Assembly (NCBI GenBank): GCA_040756415.1
Contig: JBFLYZ010000061.1
Coordinates: 1-20,366, forward strand
DNA: 20,366 nt
Direction: 5' to 3'
From: JBFLYZ01 sp040756415
GTDB lineage: Bacteria; Bacteroidota; Bacteroidia; JADZBD01
Part shown: in pieces, positions 14,540 to 20,366 of the stretch
How positions within the stretch are numbered: position 1 is the stretch's first letter
Layout of the letters: each line of letters starts with the position of its first letter
Program-made: the position numbers and the translations under genes
The notes under the pieces: model-generated
The model's database searches: none
What the model was told of the DNA's origin: nothing
The model's input: the letters and a program-made list of their open reading frames with translations, nothing else

Positions 14540-15787
14540 ATGGCCACCGTCATTCCGTTCAAAGGGATCCGTCCTGCCCGCCACCTGGTACACCTGGTGG
14601 CCAGCCGCTCGGCCGATAATTACAGCCAGAAGGACCTGAACGAAAAGATAGCGGGCAATCCTTTCACCTTCCTGCATGTCATTCATCCGGACATGAATGA
14701 CGGGAAAAGAACAAAGCCCGGTTCGATTGAACGCCTGAAGAAAACAAAAGCGGTGTACCTCGACTTTCATAAGCAGGGCATCTTCGTACAGGATATACAA
14801 CCATGCTACTACATCTACCGCCAGCAGAAGCAGGGGAACGTGTTCACCGGCCTGATCGGCTGCTCGAGCATTGACGATTACCTGAACGGTATCATTAAGA
14901 TACACGAGCAGACCATACACGAGCGCGAGGAAAAGCTCATGCGTTACCTCGAGGTCTGCGATTTCAACGCGGAGCCGGTGCTGTTCTCTTACCCGAACGA
15001 TGAGGAGATCGACCAGCTTACCACCCAGATCACCGAGCGCGAGCCCGAATACGATTTTTCGACCACCGACAGGGTGAGGCATACCCTGTGGATCGTGAAA
15101 CAGGAGGCGGAGGTAAAAAAGGTCTACGAGCGGTTCAAGACCATAAAAGCCGTTTATATTGCCGATGGCCACCACCGCAGCGCCTCCTCTGCCCTGCTGG
15201 CCAAAGCCCGCAAAAAGAACAATCCAGCGCATACGGGCAACGAACCCTATAACTTCTACATGGGCGTGTTCTTCCCCGAAAGCCAGCTCATGATCTGCGA
15301 TTACAACCGGGTGGTCAGCGACCTGAACGGGCTCAGCGAAAAGGAATTCATTGAAAAGATATCCAGGAACTTCAGCGTGGAGGAAAAGGGCGAGACGATC
15401 TACCAGCCGCAGCAAAAACATAATTTCAGCATGTACCTGGGCGGAAAATGGTACTCGCTTACGGCCGGGAAAGGCGCAGTGCATGACGAGGAGCCCGTAG
15501 CCAGCCTGGATGCGGCCATTCTTTCGGAGCATATTCTGGCTCCCATCCTGGGCATTTATGACCTTCGCGTAGATAAGCGGATCGCCTTCGTATCGGGCAT
15601 CAAGGGCATGGATGAGCTCAAAAAGATGGTGGATAAGGGCCAGGGGAAAGCCGCGTTCGGGATCTACCCGGTACAGATGGAGCAGCTTAAGCAGATAGCC
15701 GATACCGGCAACGTGATGCCGCCCAAAACCACCTGGATAGAGCCCAAGATGCGCAGCGGACTGGTCATCTACAGCCTGGAAGCATAA
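14540..15787 (+). CDS. DUF1015 family protein
   Basis: A 415-residue cytoplasmic protein of the DUF1015 family. It shows the start VIPFKGIRPARHL, the YLDFHKQGIFVQDIQPCYYIYRQ block, and the hallmark IADGHHRSASSALLA (residues about 207-221), whose paired His could hold a metal or a phosphate. The C-terminus has GIYDLRVDKRIAFVSGIKG and FGIYPVQMEQLKQIAD. Its function is not established, but it lies directly behind serC and serA across many Bacteroidota. Here it starts 1 nt after the serA stop, so translation is coupled. That context points to a role in serine or phosphorylated-intermediate metabolism; this is inference. The length is normal for the family. Confidence 0.92.
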   Translation: MATVIPFKGIRPARHLVHLVASRSADNYSQKDLNEKIAGNPFTFLHVIHPDMNDGKRTKPGSIERLKKTKAVYLDFHKQGIFVQDIQPCYYIYRQQKQGNVFTGLIGCSSIDDYLNGIIKIHEQTIHEREEKLMRYLEVCDFNAEPVLFSYPNDEEIDQLTTQITEREPEYDFSTTDRVRHTLWIVKQEAEVKKVYERFKTIKAVYIADGHHRSASSALLAKARKKNNPAHTGNEPYNFYMGVFFPESQLMICDYNRVVSDLNGLSEKEFIEKISRNFSVEEKGETIYQPQQKHNFSMYLGGKWYSLTAGKGAVHDEEPVASLDAAILSEHILAPILGIYDLRVDKRIAFVSGIKGMDELKKMVDKGQGKAAFGIYPVQMEQLKQIADTGNVMPPKTTWIEPKMRSGLVIYSLEA

Positions 15788-15874
15788 GCTGGAAATAAGA
15801 TATGGTGAAATAGAGCTGGTAAAAGAAGACCTTATACCTTTATACCCCGGAAAACCCGAACACTATATCGTTCC

Positions 15875-16534
15875 ATGGCCATACGAGATAACATAGAGCG
15901 GCTGAAGAAGCAGGTGCCTGCGGGCGTTACGATCATTGCCGTAAGCAAGACCCACCCGGTCGACCTGATCATGGAGGCCCATACGGCAGGGCACCGCGTG
16001 TTTGGCGAGAACAAGGCCCAGGAAATGCAGAAGAAGCACGAACAGTTGCCGGCCGATATTGAATGGCATATGATCGGTCACATGCAGACCAATAAGGTAA
16101 AATACATCGCTCCTTTCGTCAGGCTCATCCATTCGGTCGACAGCCTTCACCTGCTGCAGGAGATCGATAAGCGTGCGAAGCAGAACGAGCGCGTGATCGA
16201 CTGCCTGCTCCAGATCTTTATCGCGAGCGAAGAGACCAAGTTCGGCTTCTCGTTCGATGAAGCGGAGCGCCTGCTGGCCAGCGATGAGCTGAAAAGCCTG
16301 GAGCACGTGCGTATAACCGGCCTCATGGGCATGGCTACCAATACGCGCGATGAGAACAGGATACGCGGAGAGTTCCACGGCCTGAAAGGCTTCTTTGATC
16401 ACCTGCGCACCGCGCACCCCGGGCTCGACATCCTCTCTATGGGCATGAGCAGCGATTACCGGATCGCTATAGAAGAAGGCAGCACGATGATACGCGTGGG
16501 AAGCCTGATCTTCGGCAGCCGCAGTTATGAATAA
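15875..16534 (+). CDS. yggS: YggS-family pyridoxal phosphate homeostasis protein
   Basis: A 219-residue single-domain TIM barrel of the YggS/PLPBP family, which binds PLP and keeps its level balanced and has no firm catalytic activity. It shows the PLP lysine in IIAVSKTHP (Lys25), FGENKAQEMQ, EWHMIGHMQTNKVKYI, the ETKFGF loop, ITGLMGMATN, and the phosphate-binding end LSMGMSSDYRIAIEEGSTMIRVGSLIFGSR. The length is close to the usual 220-235. The gene sits 87 nt after DUF1015; a weak -7-like TACCTTTA (15835-15842) lies in the gap, so it may have its own promoter. Its end overlaps the transporter start by 8 nt. Its closeness to serC, a PLP enzyme, makes metabolic sense. Confidence 0.94.
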   Translation: MAIRDNIERLKKQVPAGVTIIAVSKTHPVDLIMEAHTAGHRVFGENKAQEMQKKHEQLPADIEWHMIGHMQTNKVKYIAPFVRLIHSVDSLHLLQEIDKRAKQNERVIDCLLQIFIASEETKFGFSFDEAERLLASDELKSLEHVRITGLMGMATNTRDENRIRGEFHGLKGFFDHLRTAHPGLDILSMGMSSDYRIAIEEGSTMIRVGSLIFGSRSYE

Positions 16535-17498
16535 GGATTTTGTGTACGCAGGCGAGCTGGCGGCCTTCTGCACCACGCTTTGCTGGAGCCTGGGCATTTT
16601 CCCGTTCACGGAAGCCGCGCGCAGGCTGGGCCCTAATTCGGTCAACCATTTCCGCATCCTGCTGGCGGCTCTTTTCCTGAGCATAGCCTGCCTGGTCTTT
16701 CTTCCCTACGGCACCAGCGCTTTTTTTTCGCGGGCGCTTGAGGGCCACTGGCTCTGGTTCGGGCTCTCCGGCATCGTAGGCCTGGCCCTGGGCGATTATT
16801 TCGGCTTTACCGCTTTTGCCATACTGGGAACGCGCATAGGCAGCATCTTCACCACCCTGTCACCGGCAGCGGCCCTGCTGCTCGGCTATTTCCTCGTAAA
16901 CGAGCAGATCAACCTCATCGGTATCCTCGGAATATTCATCACCATTACCGGTGTGATCTGGGTAAGCGTAAGCAAAAGCCAGACCGCTCACCTGAAGGAT
17001 CACGGGCACGGCAGCATACGGAAGGGCGTAGTTTTTGCCATAGCCTCCGCACTATGCCAGGGCTTTGGCGTGGTGCTGGCCAATAAAGGCTTCGTGTATA
17101 AGATAAACGGTGAAGACCTGCCCGCCCTCCATGCCACCTGGCTGCGCATGGTCACGGCCGCTGGAGGCATGTACCTGTTCACCATCCTGCGCGGAAGGCT
17201 CCAGGATACGATACGGCCGGTGTTGCAAAACAAGAACAAGGGCAACTGGATGGCCGTGGCCGGCACCCTGCTTGGCCCGGTGGTCGGTGTCAGCTTCAGC
17301 ATGTACGCGATCGCACTGCTGAAAGACAAGCCATCGGTGGCCCAGACCATCTTTTCACTCGTCCCGGTTTTCGTACTTCCCCTGGCCTGGCTCTTCTACA
17401 GAGAGAAGATCACCTGGAAGGCCATTGCCGGGGCGCTCATTGCCATTGCGGGCGTCATGATCCTCATCTGGCGCGATGAGCTGTACAGCCGTTTCTGA
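16527..17498 (+). CDS. EamA/DMT family transporter
   Basis: A 323-residue inner-membrane protein of the drug/metabolite transporter superfamily with two EamA repeats of about five membrane segments each (roughly residues 7-145 and 165-320), split by a short polar loop (KSQTAHLKDHGHGSIRK). Typical segments are GIVGLALGDYFGFTAFAILG and, near the end, AIAGALIAIAGVMILI. The family exports amino acids, nucleotide-derived or other small metabolites; the substrate cannot be read from sequence. The ATG overlaps the yggS stop by 8 nt (16527-16534), which implies coupled translation. Its stop abuts that of the next, opposite gene with no spacer. Export of serine or vitamin B6 forms would fit the neighbours but is speculation. 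Confidence 0.9.
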   Translation: MNKDFVYAGELAAFCTTLCWSLGIFPFTEAARRLGPNSVNHFRILLAALFLSIACLVFLPYGTSAFFSRALEGHWLWFGLSGIVGLALGDYFGFTAFAILGTRIGSIFTTLSPAAALLLGYFLVNEQINLIGILGIFITITGVIWVSVSKSQTAHLKDHGHGSIRKGVVFAIASALCQGFGVVLANKGFVYKINGEDLPALHATWLRMVTAAGGMYLFTILRGRLQDTIRPVLQNKNKGNWMAVAGTLLGPVVGVSFSMYAIALLKDKPSVAQTIFSLVPVFVLPLAWLFYREKITWKAIAGALIAIAGVMILIWRDELYSRF

Positions 17499-17933
17499 TC
17501 ACCTGGGCATGCGCCAGTACTCCTCGCGCGTAAAGGTCTTTCCGGTTCCCGTCAGCATATCGGGAGGAGGATACGCTCCCGTACCGAAGTCATCATCGAT
17601 CGCATGAGTATGCGTCTTCCGCCTGGCGACCGTAAACTTGCCCGCGCTGTCACGGGTTATGGTCATGCGGCTGGTCTCGTAGCCGATATACATGATCTTA
17701 AGCTCCAGGAGCAGGTCCGCAGTGGTATCGTTGATCCGGATGAGGGCCATCCCATTCAGGTCAGACACCGCGCCCGCCTGCAGTTGGCCATTCACCGTAA
17801 CGCTCACGCAGGCGAAGGGCAAGGGCTCACCGGTATCCTCATCGGTGACGATCACCTGGAGCTGCCGAACGGTGCCGTCCTGAGCGCACAGCATGACGGG
17901 GAACACCAGGCATAAGAAAACGCGAAGCATCAT
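17499..17933 (-). CDS. Small secreted protein with CarboxypepD_reg-like domain
   Basis: About 144 residues when started at the ATGATG pair at 17933, which opens a signal peptide (MMLRVFLCLVFPVMLCAQ). A longer frame from 17969 would add 12 polar residues and seems wrong. Residues about 20-105 look like a carboxypeptidase regulatory-like beta-sandwich: LQVIVTDEDTGEPLPFACVSV, GAVSDLNGMALIRI, LLLELKIMYIGYET. This module is usually the N-terminal part of a TonB-dependent receptor or a piece of a larger surface protein, but here it stands alone. The tail (about 105-144), with THTHAIDDDFGTG and EEYWRMPR, is of unknown function. It is divergent from the 18010 gene. No standard promoter was recognised. 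Confidence 0.72.
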   Translation of the reverse strand: MMLRVFLCLVFPVMLCAQDGTVRQLQVIVTDEDTGEPLPFACVSVTVNGQLQAGAVSDLNGMALIRINDTTADLLLELKIMYIGYETSRMTITRDSAGKFTVARRKTHTHAIDDDFGTGAYPPPDMLTGTGKTFTREEYWRMPR

Positions 17934-17945
17934 TATATACGGCTG

Positions 17946-17965
17946 ACGCCCGCGCGGGGCGTTTT
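17946..17965 (+). terminator. Possible terminator in plus-strand orientation
   Basis: A 6-bp stem ACGCCC/GGGCGT with loop GCGCG, then TTT. The T-run is short. It would stop plus-strand read-through from the EamA operon across the antisense gene before the 18010 unit. Confidence 0.3.
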
Positions 17966-18009
17966 CCATAAAATTGCGGATATTTGCCTATTCAATCCTA
18001 TCATTTAAA

Positions 18010-18534
18010 ATGGCCAAAAAGAAGAAGCGGGAAGAAGAAGCCTATAACATTCACGAAACGGAGAACTACAACACCCTGTTCCTGGGCAAGCAGCCGGAAG
18101 AAAAGGATAAGGGCAAGTTCAAAGGCGATGCGGTAGCTAACCTGGTCGACCTGATCACCAATCCGCAGAACAGGCACCTGAAGGTCGATGCGCTCAGGGA
18201 GCTCAAAAGCAAGAACGGCAAAGAGCTGCTGATGCAGGCCATCGGGATCACGCAGGACGAGGCCAGGCTGGCCCTGCTTTGTTCCGCTTGCTGGGAGGCC
18301 AACCTCGACTTCAGCGACAGGCTGAAGGAGTTCGTACAAATGGCCGTGGAAAAAAACTACCTCGTGGCGCTCGAGATTCTCACCGTGATCGAAGATATGC
18401 AGGGACCTTTCAGGAAGGAGGAACTGCATGCCGCGATAAAGGTGTTTGAGACCGAGATCGGGAAGGACCGCACGGCCGAAAAGAACGAGCTCTATGCCGA
18501 TATGCTGCAGGCGCTGAGGAGCAAACCCGAATGA
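18010..18534 (+). CDS. Helical-repeat (HEAT-like) cytoplasmic protein of unknown function
   Basis: A 174-residue protein with no signal peptide or membrane segment, so cytoplasmic. It begins with a Lys/Glu-rich stretch (MAKKKKREEEAYNIHETE), then has alternating amphipathic helices of about 15-20 residues that resemble a HEAT-like solenoid (VANLVDLITNPQNRHLKV, ALRELKSKNGKELLMQA, EARLALLCSACWEANLD, RLKEFVQMAVEKNYLVAL). No enzyme motif was seen. ATG 18010 is chosen over an upstream TTG (17974). A weak GATATTTG (17979-17986) may be its -7 element. The gene is followed after 1 nt by the TPR-PD40-OmpA gene, so the two are probably co-translated; a role as assembly factor or adaptor is only a suggestion. 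Confidence 0.78.
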   Translation: MAKKKKREEEAYNIHETENYNTLFLGKQPEEKDKGKFKGDAVANLVDLITNPQNRHLKVDALRELKSKNGKELLMQAIGITQDEARLALLCSACWEANLDFSDRLKEFVQMAVEKNYLVALEILTVIEDMQGPFRKEELHAAIKVFETEIGKDRTAEKNELYADMLQALRSKPE

Positions 18535-18535
18535 T

Positions 18536-20311
18536 ATGACCCGATCCGCGACCCTGGCGCTTTTAATTGTCCTGCTTTGCGGCTATAGCGGTACGACCGC
18601 TCAGGTAAGCGAGAAGAAAATCCATAAGAAGGCCAGGCAGGCCTTTGAACGCAACCGCATTCCCGAAGCCGTAGAACTGTACGGGCAATTGCTTGCCCTG
18701 CAACCTGCAAATTGCGAATACAACTATGGCATGGGAGAGGCCTATTATTATTGGGATGTGGTCAAGGTGCGCTGCATACCTTACCTCGAAAAGGCACTGG
18801 CCTGCACCGGCACGGGCAACAACGATGCCGACATCTATTTTTTTCTTGCAGACTGTTATCACCTTAGCGGCTCGTATGAAAAGGCCATTGAGTACTTTGA
18901 GAAATACCTGCAGCAGGTACTGGAGTTGGGCACTTTTCTGCCGAAGAACGAACGCGGGAAGCTGGAGGCCGAGGTCAAGCTGAGGGTAGCCCAGTGCAAA
19001 AACGCGCTCGAACTGGAAAAAGCGCCCTTTGGCGGCATGCAGGTCAACGGGGAGAACAGGAATGTGCAAGTCGTGATGCTCGGTGCCAGCATCAACGGCC
19101 CGGAGGATGACTATAGCTGCGTGCTGGCCTCCGACACAGTGCTTTATTTCGCTTCGCGCAGGAGCGGAAGCTCCAAGGGCAAAACCGATTACTGGGACGA
19201 CAAGCTGAAAGAGGATATCTATTTTTCTGTCAATACGCTGGGAAGCTGGGAAACCGCCCGGAGCATAGGCAGCGCCATTAACACCAAAAATCACGAGGCG
19301 CCCGACTATGTTTCGCCCGATGGGAGGAGGCTGTACTTCTACCGCGGCATAAGGCAGGGCACCGTTTACCTGAGCGAAAAGAACGCCCAAGGCGGCTGGG
19401 ACAAGCCCAGGCGGCTGCAGAAAGGCCGGAAGATCAATACCCCCAACTGGGAGACCAGCTTCAGCTTTACCATGAGCGGCAAAACGGTATACTTCGCCAG
19501 TAACCGGAAAGGCGGCTATGGAGGCCGCGACCTTTACCGATCCGTGCAGAACGATGACGGAAGCTGGTCGGATCCCGAGAACCTGGGGCCTGATATCAAT
19601 ACGCCATATGATGAGGATGCGCCCTTTCTCTCCGCTGACGGAACAACGCTTTATTTTTCCTCTACCGGCCATAACAGCATGGGCGGTTTCGACCTGTTCT
19701 TCTCAAAGCCGGCTGGCAGCAAGTGGGGCAAACCGGTGAACATGGGCCTGCCCTTCAATTCCCCGGGCGATGACATTTATCTTACTATCGATAGCAAGTC
19801 CGTTCACGCTTATTTCGCATCCAACAGGGTAAGCAGCGACCGGAACGACATGAACATCTACTCCGTTTACATAGAACAGAAAAAAGACACGGTTGTGCTG
19901 GCCTCCGACCAGGTTAAGAAAGACACGGTGGTCATCGGAAAATCCGGCACAAACGATCAGAAGGACGAAAAACCCCTGCCCGCTTACGGGAACGTGCTGT
20001 TCGGCTTGGAAAAACATTCGCTTCAGCCCCAATACCTGCAGGCGCTCGACCAGCTTGCCGAATACCTGAAGAGCAATACTGATGTTACAGTGTCCCTTAT
20101 CGGGTATACAGATCTTACTGGTACTGACGCATACAACCTGGAGCTTTCCCAAAAACGGGCCGGGGCCGTACGGGCTTACCTGCTCGAAAATGGCGTATCT
20201 CCCGGCCAGGTATCCGTATCGGGAAAAGGCAAGGACCGGCCGGCAGCCGACAATTCCACCAAAGAGGGCCGCAGGCAGAACCGCAGGGTGGAGATCATCC
20301 TGAGCAGGTGA
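18536..20311 (+). CDS. TPR-PD40-OmpA protein, PorE-like
   Basis: A 591-residue exported periplasmic protein. Signal peptide 1-23; TPR-like helices about 25-160; a PD40/WD40-like propeller about 178-445 with repeated SPDGRRLYF, MSGKTVYFASNR, SADGTTLYFSSTGHNSMGGFDLF and VHAYFASNR; a short linker with KKDTVV twice (449, 461); an OmpA C-terminal domain about 484-591. Asp526 (GYTD) and Arg541 (LSQKRA) match the diaminopimelate-binding pair, and the final NRRVEI is present, so it should bind peptidoglycan. This order matches PorE of the P. gingivalis T9SS, except that the CarboxypepD_reg domain normally between propeller and OmpA is missing. Orphan PD40-OmpA proteins are common in Bacteroidota, so PorE identity is not certain. 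The signal has no lipobox at its end, although Cys15 lies in the hydrophobic core. Confidence 0.87.
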   Translation: MTRSATLALLIVLLCGYSGTTAQVSEKKIHKKARQAFERNRIPEAVELYGQLLALQPANCEYNYGMGEAYYYWDVVKVRCIPYLEKALACTGTGNNDADIYFFLADCYHLSGSYEKAIEYFEKYLQQVLELGTFLPKNERGKLEAEVKLRVAQCKNALELEKAPFGGMQVNGENRNVQVVMLGASINGPEDDYSCVLASDTVLYFASRRSGSSKGKTDYWDDKLKEDIYFSVNTLGSWETARSIGSAINTKNHEAPDYVSPDGRRLYFYRGIRQGTVYLSEKNAQGGWDKPRRLQKGRKINTPNWETSFSFTMSGKTVYFASNRKGGYGGRDLYRSVQNDDGSWSDPENLGPDINTPYDEDAPFLSADGTTLYFSSTGHNSMGGFDLFFSKPAGSKWGKPVNMGLPFNSPGDDIYLTIDSKSVHAYFASNRVSSDRNDMNIYSVYIEQKKDTVVLASDQVKKDTVVIGKSGTNDQKDEKPLPAYGNVLFGLEKHSLQPQYLQALDQLAEYLKSNTDVTVSLIGYTDLTGTDAYNLELSQKRAGAVRAYLLENGVSPGQVSVSGKGKDRPAADNSTKEGRRQNRRVEIILSR

Positions 20312-20326
20312 GCTCCCGGGCAGGAT

Positions 20327-20350
20327 CCTGTTAACATACAGGCCATTTTT
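20327..20350 (+). terminator. Weak possible terminator after the PorE-like gene
   Basis: A 5-bp stem CCTGT/ACAGG with a 6-nt loop is followed by CCATTTTT. Short, so weak. Confidence 0.25.
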
Positions 20351-20366
20351 GTTAATAAAAAGCACC

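Noticed and set aside
12529..15532. Long antisense open frames opposite serC, serA and DUF1015 (up to about 346 codons)
   Set aside because: They mirror well-identified genes in GC-rich codons, have no recognisable motif and no promoter.

Overview
The window comes from a Bacteroidota chromosome, most likely an environmental Chitinophagia/Sphingobacteriia-like lineage. The signs are: promoters of the phylum type (TTTG, 19-21 nt, TAnnTTTG); type IX secretion (T9SS) parts and cargo with type A and type B C-terminal sorting domains; a PorP/SprF protein; a PD40/OmpA (PorE-like) protein; lipoproteins with DUF5011 and choice-of-anchor-Q-like signatures; and the gene order serC-serA-DUF1015. No tRNA, rRNA, CRISPR array, transposase, integrase or prophage gene is visible.

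Layout. 1-311 is a divergent promoter region, one promoter firing left out of the window and one right. 312-2973 holds a DUF5011 lipoprotein, rpmE2 (minus strand) and a beta-helix lipoprotein. 3013-10243 is a leftward run of five exported-protein genes. Transcription order is: a 1044-residue SprB-like PKD/Ig adhesin with a type B sorting domain, PorP/SprF, a type A T9SS cargo protein, an unrecognised lipoprotein, and a small barrel-like protein. The last two genes, plus the sorting domain of the third, lie in an AT-rich tract (33-40% GC in sampled lines, against 57-62% in flanking lines).

10295-11329 (minus) is a LuxC-type acyl-CoA reductase, divergent from an exported protein of unknown function (11388-12341). 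12412-17498 is a dense rightward metabolic run: serC, serA, DUF1015, a YggS-type PLP-binding protein and an EamA transporter. It meets, stop to stop, a small minus-strand secreted protein with a CarboxypepD_reg-like fold. 18010-20311 is a two-gene unit: a helical-repeat protein and a TPR-PD40-OmpA protein resembling the T9SS periplasmic component PorE.

How the genes fit together. SprB-like adhesin plus PorP/SprF is a familiar surface-display pair, and the PorE-like protein could link such machinery to peptidoglycan. SerC (PLP enzyme), SerA and the YggS-like PLP-homeostasis protein form a serine/PLP group into which DUF1015 is tightly packed. The points most worth a second look are: the composition break that falls at the sorting-domain boundary of the type A cargo gene; the unrecognised lipoprotein/barrel pair in the AT-rich tract; the 3-2-1 repeat layout of the adhesin; and promoters so close to start codons that the mRNAs should be leaderless. 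I found nothing I can defend as a wholly new system; the AT-rich pair is the best candidate.
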